A stretch of 6,718 nucleotides of DNA from Candidatus Altimarinota bacterium (GTDB lineage: Bacteria > Patescibacteriota > Gracilibacteria > Absconditabacterales > Absconditicoccaceae), in contig WFMP01000214.1 of NCBI GenBank assembly GCA_015489035.1, positions 1-6,718 on the forward strand, given 5' to 3'. The first letter of the stretch is position 1. Each line of letters begins with the position of its first letter. Below are positions 1 through 6,228 of this stretch, piece after piece. Made by a program: the position numbers and the translations under genes. The notes beneath the pieces are model-generated. The model searched no databases, had not been told where the DNA came from, and saw only the letters and a list, made by a program, of their open reading frames with translations.

Positions 1-8
1 AATTTACC

Positions 9-26
9 TTATTTTACATAAAATAA
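9..26. repeat. Palindrome TTATTTTA-CA-TAAAATAA
   Basis: Two perfect 8-base arms (9-16 and 19-26) are separated by CA. The arms are pure A/T, so the match is partly expected in such DNA. It could be a protein-binding site or part of a terminator of a gene to the left, but no T-tract follows directly and no function can be assigned. Confidence 0.4.
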
Positions 27-63
27 TTTATTAATGATTATTATTAAATATTTTTTAATATAA

Positions 64-94
64 ACATAAAGATATTATATAAAAGTCTTTATGT
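64..94. repeat. 9-base inverted repeat, possible hairpin
   Basis: ACATAAAGA (64-72) and TCTTTATGT (86-94) are exact reverse complements with a 13-base loop. This is the longest perfect stem noticed in the intergenic region. It lacks the G+C-rich stem and clear T-run of an intrinsic terminator. It could be a recombinase or regulator binding site; the role is unknown. Confidence 0.45.
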
Positions 95-134
95 AGTTTT
101 AATATTATTTCTAACCCAAAAAAGTAACATATAT

Positions 135-287
135 ATGTTTATTTCGATAAGGTCCAAAGATAGTAGAAATTATAAATACAATAAAATATATATTGTTTTT
201 AATTATTTATTTTATAATGTTGTTTTTAATTTATTATTAATATTGTATATGGCTGATGGTTATCTTTTAAACTTAAATTATATCTAA
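135..287 (+). CDS. Doubtful small ORF, possible one-helix membrane peptide
   Basis: An ATG-started frame of 50 codons ends in TAA at 285-287. The predicted peptide has a basic, polar first 17 residues, a hydrophobic stretch from about residue 18 to 39 that could span a membrane once, and a short polar tail. The frame is open even further upstream, back to a TAA at 45-47, which is long for DNA this rich in A+T. Against it, no Shine-Dalgarno sequence precedes the ATG, and A+T-rich noncoding DNA readily encodes Ile, Leu, Phe and Tyr. It may be a small membrane peptide, a gene remnant or chance; chance is the most likely. Confidence 0.15.
   Translation: MFISIRSKDSRNYKYNKIYIVFNYLFYNVVFNLLLILYMADGYLLNLNYI
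193..231 (+). repeat. 12-base direct repeat TTGTTTTTAATT
   Basis: The 12-mer occurs at 193-204 and again at 220-231, 27 bases apart start to start, or somewhat under three helical turns. Repeats of this kind can be recombinase arm or regulator sites, but the low complexity makes chance a real possibility. Confidence 0.35.
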
Positions 288-309
288 TCAATTAGTCGAT
301 ATCTATATC
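284..309. promoter_or_regulatory. Two short palindromes upstream of the ATPase promoter
   Basis: CTAAT-CA-ATTAG (284-295) and GATAT-CT-ATATC (298-309) stand side by side just upstream of the -35 box at 318. Each has 5-base perfect arms with a 2-base centre. Their position would suit an operator or activator site controlling the ATPase gene. This is inferred from position and symmetry only; both are short and A+T-rich. Confidence 0.25.
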
Positions 310-317
310 TATGTAAT

Positions 318-346
318 TTGACATACTATAAATATAATGATATACT
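318..346 (+). promoter_or_regulatory. Sigma70-type promoter of the ATPase gene
   Basis: A perfect -35 box TTGACA (318-323) is followed after 17 bases by TATACT (341-346). A TG at 338-339 makes an extended -10. Transcription would begin near 352-354 and give a leader of about 25 bases before the ATG at 378. The TTG of the -35 box is in frame with the gene and could be mistaken for a start codon. The promoter match argues strongly that it is not one. Confidence 0.75.
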
Positions 347-362
347 TATCTATATTTTTAAT

Positions 363-369
363 AGAAAGG
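363..369 (+). promoter_or_regulatory. Ribosome-binding site of the ATPase gene
   Basis: AGAAAGG ends 8 bases before the ATG at 378, a normal Shine-Dalgarno distance. It lies in the short leader predicted from the promoter at 318-346. It decides the start in favour of ATG 378 over the in-frame TTG at 318. Confidence 0.7.
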
Positions 370-377
370 CTTTTCTA

Positions 378-1529
378 ATGTTTAAAACAGGAACACCAGT
401 AACCGGTGAAAATTTTATAGATCGTAAAAAACACCTTCCGCTCTTTAAAACTTACATTGATCATAATCAAAACATTATGATTAAAGCACCTAGAAGATTT
501 GGAAAGACATCCTTAGTTAAACACTTACTTGAGAATAAACAAGAGTATCATTATATTTATATAGACATCAATATAGTCTCAAGTCTCAAAAGTTTTGCAG
601 ATAAAATTATAGATAGTGCTTATAGCCTATCCAATATTGATAATTTTGTGCAAAGAGCAAAACACTCCTTATATGATCTTATTAAATCAATCAAAGGAAT
701 AGATTCAAGTATAGCAGACTTAATTGATATCTCAATTGAGTTTAATCAAACAGATGATTCTAAAATAGATGAAGTCGCTTACTATCTACATGCACTAGAT
801 GTGCTTAATGCAACTGCCATAAAGAAAAGCATTAATATTAAATGTGTTTTTGATGAATTTCAAGATATACTTAAAATTGCTTCTAATGACATCTTAGATA
901 AAACTCGTTCTGTTTTACAGCATCATACAAATATAACTTATATATTTTTAGGGAGTATTGAATCTATTATGACAAAAATATTTGAAAATAAAAGTTCTGC
1001 CTTTTTTCACTTTGCAAAAATAATAGCTCTCCCTCCGTTAGATATAGATGAACTCTATCAATATGCTCACAATATTTTTAATCAAAAAAATATTATATGT
1101 GATAATCTTTTTGAATATATTACATTCTTAGGGGGACATCCTGATTACTCTATGCAATTTTTGCAAAAAGTATATATTAATGCCCTAGCCTATAATCTTT
1201 TACATATAGATAATTCTACGATGCATAACTTTATGCTTGAAACAATTTTAGACAACAAAGCTTATCTTGGTGAGCTTATTACAAAAACAAAAACAAAGAA
1301 ACATCACTTAGAAGTCTTAACAGCCTTGGCTAAAAATTCAAAGGTCAATATCGAAAGTAAGACTTTATATAATGTTAGAAGCTCTTTAGAGGATATGGGT
1401 ATAATTAAAAATATAGCACAAGGAGAATACATTATTGTTGATCTTTTTTTAAATTTTATACTTCGTTATGGGGATGCTTCTTCGTTTGAAATATTGGAAA
1501 ACGATATTGTTTTTATTCCAAAGAAATAA
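378..1529 (+). CDS. P-loop ATPase, archaeal-ATPase (pfam01637-like) family
   Basis: A cytosolic protein of 383 residues that should bind and hydrolyse ATP; its cellular task is not known. The P-loop is APRRFGKTS (residues 37-45), with Ala in place of the first Gly and the PRRxGKTS form typical of the pfam01637 / STAND-related MNS group. Walker B is CVFDEFQ with Asp159-Glu160. The sensor-like FLGSIES lies near 190-196 and the GGHPDYS lid motif near 252-258. A compact helical segment with a beta wing (about 310-365) looks like a winged-helix DNA- or protein-binding domain. There is no nuclease motif, signal peptide or membrane segment. The start at ATG 378 is supported by AGAAAGG 8 bases upstream and by a promoter whose -35 box contains the alternative TTG start. 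It converges on the recombinase operon with a 5-base gap. It may be element cargo, a regulator or a host gene. The family call is sure; the role is not. Confidence 0.85.
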   Translation: MFKTGTPVTGENFIDRKKHLPLFKTYIDHNQNIMIKAPRRFGKTSLVKHLLENKQEYHYIYIDINIVSSLKSFADKIIDSAYSLSNIDNFVQRAKHSLYDLIKSIKGIDSSIADLIDISIEFNQTDDSKIDEVAYYLHALDVLNATAIKKSINIKCVFDEFQDILKIASNDILDKTRSVLQHHTNITYIFLGSIESIMTKIFENKSSAFFHFAKIIALPPLDIDELYQYAHNIFNQKNIICDNLFEYITFLGGHPDYSMQFLQKVYINALAYNLLHIDNSTMHNFMLETILDNKAYLGELITKTKTKKHHLEVLTALAKNSKVNIESKTLYNVRSSLEDMGIIKNIAQGEYIIVDLFLNFILRYGDASSFEILENDIVFIPKK

Positions 1530-1534
1530 AATAC

Positions 1535-3688
1535 CTATTGAATACCCTTTTCAAGATTTAAATGCAATAGTATATAAATAATTTGGGCATGTGTATAAGA
1601 GCTTAATGTAATTTCTGGTGTTTCATGTCCCATAGATACGGAAAATTCTAATGCATCATAAGGGTTTTCATCAATCTTACTAAATATCTCTGCCATCTGA
1701 TTAGTTGCAAATGAGTGTCTTAATGAATGATAAGTGCAATATCTTTCAGTAACTTTCTTAATAATTTCATTTATATGATTAAATGTATCTTCTTTAATTA
1801 TTGTTTGTAAAAAAGAACCCTTCTCGTTACTATCTAGTAATAGATATTGATTATATTTATTTTTTTTAAACGAAATCTTTTTTAATATTTCTTCTCTATC
1901 GTTATACCATTTTTTTATGAGTTCTAAATGTTTTTTATTTTCAATTTTAACTCCAATTCTTCTTGTACTAGAAGAAGTTTTTAATTTCAATTTTATTTTT
2001 TTTAAACCTTCGTTATTAACATCAATATATATGTAGTTGTTATTAAAATACATATCACAAATTAGACGAGACCTTGCTTCATTTTTTCTCATACCAAAAT
2101 AATATCCAAAAAGAACAAGTATTTTTTCCTGTAATATTCTATATTTATCATTTTTTCCAACAACAAATTTTTTAACCTTATTATCCATTTTATATCGCAT
2201 TCTATCCCTATAAGATTTTTCAATTTCATCTAAAATAAAATTAAGTTCCAAATTAAAAATCATTGATTTATCATAATGGGTACCAGATATATTAATTTCT
2301 ATACCATTTTTTTCATTATATTTAAAAAAACTATTAATTAAACGCCGTATTTTTTTAAGATATGATAATTTATAATTATCGGAGCTTAATATTTTTTCAA
2401 TATTTTGGACTTCAGATTCTTCAATATTATTGAGGTTCTCAATCTGTTTAAATAAATATTTATTAAGTATATATAAATAGCCCCTTACAGAACTTGGACG
2501 CAACTTTCCTTCTTTCGTTAATAGCAATAAATATGTTATATAATCACATATCATTTGTGTATGTAAATTTTGATCGATTGCATAATATAATTGCAACTCT
2601 TTTATGATATTATTTATTGATGATTTTTTTACTTGATTACCCTTTTCCCTTAAAAATATCATCAATGTATCAATGTCATGAATAGTAAAACTTGATATAT
2701 CACTTTCATTGTTAGCACCTATCACTATAGTATCGATTTCATCTCTATCAACTTTACTCACTTTAAATAGCTTTTCAATTATTTGTTTTTCAAGTTCTAT
2801 AAACTTTTTTGAAATTTTATTTGGATATAAAACATTTAATTCACTAATACTTAACTCTTTAGTGGCTAAAATTTTAGAATAGACTGTTGTCTTTATGGAT
2901 GAATTTGTAAAAATATAGTAATTTCTATTCATATATTTTATTTGATTAATACCAATTTTGCCAAATTTTTCTTTTTTATATTGTAAAAAAAACTTCTCGA
3001 ATTTTATTATGTCACTAAATAAATATTCGTTTTCTGATAACTTTTCATGTTGCATATAAAAAAAAGAAGATATAAATCTATCATATACATGTAATTTATA
3101 CGCTTTATTATTATATATGGAAAAATAAATATCCTTATCAAAATACTGAACACAAAAATCTTTTTCCAATAACAATATATTATTTATAATAATTTTAGAT
3201 AGTTCGAATTTACTCAATGTAGAATAACTAAAAAGACGTAGGTATATATACACATAATAAATACTTAAATCATTATTTAATAATATCTTATTTTTAATTT
3301 CTTCATAGTTTTTTATAAATTTAAAAGTATTAGAGAACTTACTACTTAATAAACTAATTTGATTTGGGTTAATAGAAATTAATGATAAACTTTTAGCAAA
3401 AGTTGATGACTGTTTGTGAATTAAATTAAATTTTTTTAATCTATTAAAATTTTTATAATATTTCTGTTCTATATTTGAATCTAGATTATCACTTTTTGAA
3501 ATATTTGAATCAAAAAATTTAAAAAATTCTACATTTAATTTAAATTTTTTCTTTACTATTGGTAAATCAACATCATACTTAACTAAAATTTTTAACAATT
3601 CTTTTCGAAAACTCGCAGCAATAGATGAATGTCTATTCATTCCTTCACTTAAAAGTTTTAATGCCTCTTCTTTTTTATTATTTAGCAT
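1535..3688 (-). CDS. Tyrosine recombinase (site-specific integrase), catalytically complete
   Basis: A 717-residue protein from ATG 3688 (722 from an in-frame TTG at 3703; residue numbers below use 722). It should cut and rejoin DNA through a 3'-phosphotyrosyl link to integrate and excise an element. The catalytic domain at about 510-722 shows Arg I in FGMRKNEA (R539), the hairpin Lys in KTSSSTRRIGV (K575), the box HSLRH (H659, R662, H663), MGH (H693) and the nucleophile in LSSYTH (Y703). A SAM-like core-binding domain fits about 375-465. The first 350 or so residues match nothing I recognise, making the protein about twice the usual 300-450 residues. The ATG stands one base after the stop of the preceding gene, so translation is probably coupled to it. 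It is last in the operon. The recombinase call is near certain; the element it moves is unknown. Confidence 0.93.
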   Translation of the reverse strand: MLNNKKEEALKLLSEGMNRHSSIAASFRKELLKILVKYDVDLPIVKKKFKLNVEFFKFFDSNISKSDNLDSNIEQKYYKNFNRLKKFNLIHKQSSTFAKSLSLISINPNQISLLSSKFSNTFKFIKNYEEIKNKILLNNDLSIYYVYIYLRLFSYSTLSKFELSKIIINNILLLEKDFCVQYFDKDIYFSIYNNKAYKLHVYDRFISSFFYMQHEKLSENEYLFSDIIKFEKFFLQYKKEKFGKIGINQIKYMNRNYYIFTNSSIKTTVYSKILATKELSISELNVLYPNKISKKFIELEKQIIEKLFKVSKVDRDEIDTIVIGANNESDISSFTIHDIDTLMIFLREKGNQVKKSSINNIIKELQLYYAIDQNLHTQMICDYITYLLLLTKEGKLRPSSVRGYLYILNKYLFKQIENLNNIEESEVQNIEKILSSDNYKLSYLKKIRRLINSFFKYNEKNGIEINISGTHYDKSMIFNLELNFILDEIEKSYRDRMRYKMDNKVKKFVVGKNDKYRILQEKILVLFGYYFGMRKNEARSRLICDMYFNNNYIYIDVNNEGLKKIKLKLKTSSSTRRIGVKIENKKHLELIKKWYNDREEILKKISFKKNKYNQYLLLDSNEKGSFLQTIIKEDTFNHINEIIKKVTERYCTYHSLRHSFATNQMAEIFSKIDENPYDALEFSVSMGHETPEITLSSYTHAQIIYILLHLNLEKGIQ

Positions 3689-3689
3689 A

Positions 3690-6224
3690 TTAGACAATTC
3701 CAAACTCCATAGCTATTTGGCCAGTTAAAGAACGAACTGATTTTATATAAGAAAGCATATCCATCGTTGAAAAAATTCCATTCTGTTCTCCGCCAGAGAT
3801 ATAATGCCCCATAAAAGCTTCCAAATATGTTAACTTGAATTTTTTTTCCATAGCATATCTTGTTATTGTATGACGACCAATATTTAATGGCACATTAATT
3901 ATAAAATCTTTTATTTCACTATTGATATTAGAATTATCTAATAGCTCTAAAGCCGATTTTAATTTTAAATAATTATATGATTCATCATACAGTAAATAGA
4001 TATTATCTTTTGGTACTCCCTGTTCATCACATAATGTAAAATATTTTCTTATTATTGCCTCTGCTTCATCACACATAGGAATAGTTCTAATACCCTTGAT
4101 AGGGGTATCCGCTTTTTCTGTAATAATTAAAATATGTAATTCAAAACAGATATTTTCTAAACAAATAGATTTTTCATAAGATCTTGTGCCTAATAAAAAA
4201 CTTAATGCATATCTTGCATATATAGCATACAAATTAAATCTTTTTACCTTATCATTTTCATTATAGATAGATTGTTTTAAAAACTTAAAAAAATTTTTAA
4301 TTTTTTCTTTTTCTATGACAAACGGTGAACCGACATAAAATTGCTCAACATTATGTTCAACTTTAGGCTTAAATAATTTCTGAGGTAAATTTAAATAATT
4401 AGCAATTATATTATGAAGATTCATTTTCAAATATAACTCTTGCAAAAATTTTGAGTGAATTTGTCCACGACTATTTGTTGCTCCATATGCCATCCTTGAA
4501 GTATCATTTCCTTGATATCTACCTACGCAAAACATATGACTTATATCTTCAAGATTATCTTGTTTTAATAATGTATATATTATTTTCCAACTATGTTTTG
4601 GATCTAATTTTATTACATGTGGAAACTCTTTTTGTTGATTTTTAATATATAAAAAATATATTTTTGCAGTATCAATTTCTAATAATATTTTTTGCTTATC
4701 ATCTGATAGTTCTTTGCAATATTGTTCACATTTATTAAATAAATATTTTATATATGTAGGCAATTCGTATATTATTACATTTTTATGTTTTTTGTAATAT
4801 TTTTTATTATAATTATTGGCAAATAAAGATGAATCTAATTTTACTTCTAAATATGTATTGTTCAATGAAAATCTTTTTTTATTGTCCAAATTTGGACAAA
4901 ATATTTTTATTAATCCCTCATACCCAATTCCAAGTAAACTATCGATAAGAAAAATCATTACATAAAAATCTTTTTCTAATGTCTCTTTTTCAGAAAGTTT
5001 ATTTTTAGTAATAAATTTTAAAAAATCAACAAACATATTCAATGGTGGAATATTATAGTTATTTTTTAAGAGCAAAACCTTTTTTGTTAAATTTGCTGAA
5101 AAAGCTTTATTGCGTTTCTTTTGTAAATATAGATTGGGGGTATTATCAACATCATCACCAGTGTAAGCTTTTCTCTTTCTTTTTATTCTATTTTCGGCAT
5201 CAATTTGATCTTCTAAGGTTAAATCCAATAAATTATGTTTATTAATAAGGATTGTTTCAGCTAATAATTCTTCTTTGACTGTATATTGTATATCTCTGAT
5301 ATGCCTTTTACCCCCTCCACCTCCTTGTTTTTCTATTTTTTTTGCAGAAGCCATTAAACGTTTATATTTTTCATATCCATCATGAAAATAAACACTTATA
5401 TTTTTATTTTCATGTGTTTTTCTGTCTGCACCCTTTTTAAGTATTCGACTTGACCTTACTTGAATCTTTGTTAAACCATCTTCATATATTAAATAATTTT
5501 TATTCTCTATATCTCGAATAAAAAAGTAATTCTTTTCGATTGATGAAGATTCAGAATTTGCTAATTCAAAAAAGTTTATTTCTAAAAATTCATTAGTAGG
5601 AAAATATTTAACATCTAGTGAGTTGTCATTTTTTTTATTGAAATTGTATAATAGTTCAATTGAACGAACAATATTTATAGCTATTGTTTCAGAAAGGGTT
5701 TTATCTTTACCTATATTTTGTTTATAACGTAAATGAAAAAAATGAAATCGTACTGCAATTAAAAAAATTCTAATTGTATTTTTATCATACTCATATTTTG
5801 TATCTAATACCAACCAATATAAAGCATAATAAGGCCATATTACTGGATTTTTCTGAAGGTAATGGGGTGATGTAGTCATAGTACGCACAAAACAGTATTC
5901 CATGTTTGGAAAAAAAATATTATGATTACTAAACTGATTTATTAAAATATTTGTATTGTTATACTTTTTGTACGAACCCCATGTATATGCTTTTGCAATT
6001 TTATTGTTTATATATAGTTCTACACTTTTTATGCTTTCATCGATCACTCTAATAAATTTAGGTAATTCCATATCCGTATCTAATAACTTTACCAACTCAT
6101 CAGGCTCTTCATACGCACGCTTACCTAGCTCATAAAAAACAGTACGAAAAATATATAATATATTATACAATGCATAGTCACTCTCAAGATTTAATATCTT
6201 TTTTATCTCATTTACTTTTTTCAT
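3690..6224 (-). CDS. Large tyrosine-recombinase-fold protein with altered active site
   Basis: The protein has 844 residues from ATG 6224, or 857 from ATG 6263, which would overlap the preceding gene by 35 bases; neither start has a clear Shine-Dalgarno. ATG 6224 lies 5 bases after the upstream stop and suits coupled translation. By the 857 numbering, the C-terminal domain (about 645-857) has Arg I in LLGTRSYEK (R694), a hairpin Lys (K717) before IRTIPM, NIGRH where HxLRH is expected (Asn794 for the first His, R797 kept), and MGH (H820). No Tyr sits 9-10 residues after that His; Y839 in LSYIKS, 19 residues on, or Y821 are the candidates. The first 640 residues are unfamiliar apart from a five-glycine run (314-318) beside a Lys/Arg-rich stretch (360-366). 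It resembles the large non-canonical partner in multi-recombinase modules (Tn554 TnpB-like, GmtZ or Tfp of other elements), by pattern only. It probably assists the downstream recombinase in synapsis or target choice. Confidence 0.8.
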   Translation of the reverse strand: MKKVNEIKKILNLESDYALYNILYIFRTVFYELGKRAYEEPDELVKLLDTDMELPKFIRVIDESIKSVELYINNKIAKAYTWGSYKKYNNTNILINQFSNHNIFFPNMEYCFVRTMTTSPHYLQKNPVIWPYYALYWLVLDTKYEYDKNTIRIFLIAVRFHFFHLRYKQNIGKDKTLSETIAINIVRSIELLYNFNKKNDNSLDVKYFPTNEFLEINFFELANSESSSIEKNYFFIRDIENKNYLIYEDGLTKIQVRSSRILKKGADRKTHENKNISVYFHDGYEKYKRLMASAKKIEKQGGGGGKRHIRDIQYTVKEELLAETILINKHNLLDLTLEDQIDAENRIKRKRKAYTGDDVDNTPNLYLQKKRNKAFSANLTKKVLLLKNNYNIPPLNMFVDFLKFITKNKLSEKETLEKDFYVMIFLIDSLLGIGYEGLIKIFCPNLDNKKRFSLNNTYLEVKLDSSLFANNYNKKYYKKHKNVIIYELPTYIKYLFNKCEQYCKELSDDKQKILLEIDTAKIYFLYIKNQQKEFPHVIKLDPKHSWKIIYTLLKQDNLEDISHMFCVGRYQGNDTSRMAYGATNSRGQIHSKFLQELYLKMNLHNIIANYLNLPQKLFKPKVEHNVEQFYVGSPFVIEKEKIKNFFKFLKQSIYNENDKVKRFNLYAIYARYALSFLLGTRSYEKSICLENICFELHILIITEKADTPIKGIRTIPMCDEAEAIIRKYFTLCDEQGVPKDNIYLLYDESYNYLKLKSALELLDNSNINSEIKDFIINVPLNIGRHTITRYAMEKKFKLTYLEAFMGHYISGGEQNGIFSTMDMLSYIKSVRSLTGQIAMEFGIV

Positions 6225-6228
6225 CTCT

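Larger units (their letters stand above)
1..377. other. Intergenic region with repeats and ATPase promoter
   Basis: This A+T-rich stretch has no convincing gene, tRNA or rRNA. It holds four short inverted repeats (9-26, 64-94, 284-295, 298-309), a 12-base direct repeat (193-204 and 220-231), a doubtful 50-codon ORF (135-287) and the promoter and ribosome-binding site of the ATPase gene. If the recombinase operon and the ATPase belong to one mobile element, its left end could lie here, but no matching end sequence is visible on the right side of the window to compare with. Confidence 0.6.

Noticed and set aside
318..377. TTG start adding 20 residues to the ATPase
   Set aside because: The TTG is part of the -35 box, and a good Shine-Dalgarno precedes the ATG at 378.
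1538..1554. Intrinsic terminator between the convergent genes
   Set aside because: The stem is only five base pairs (TTGAA/TTCAA) with no G+C core.
1860..1867. A8 tract in the recombinase gene as a phase-variation switch
   Set aside because: Such runs are common across this A+T-rich DNA, including elsewhere in the large gene, and the frame is intact; there is no sign of selection for slippage.
378..3688. Base-composition step marking the border of a mobile element at about 1530
   Set aside because: The catalytic end of the recombinase next to the border is as G+C-rich as the ATPase; the drop occurs inside the recombinase genes and follows domain, not gene, boundaries.
4451..4645. Forward open frame of 64 codons
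   Set aside because: It lies wholly antisense inside the conserved middle of the 844-residue protein, has no ribosome-binding site and encodes only a Leu/Tyr-rich shadow.
5042..5245. Forward open frame of 67 codons
   Set aside because: Antisense to the same large gene with no supporting start signal; its hydrophobic content follows from A+T-rich codons.
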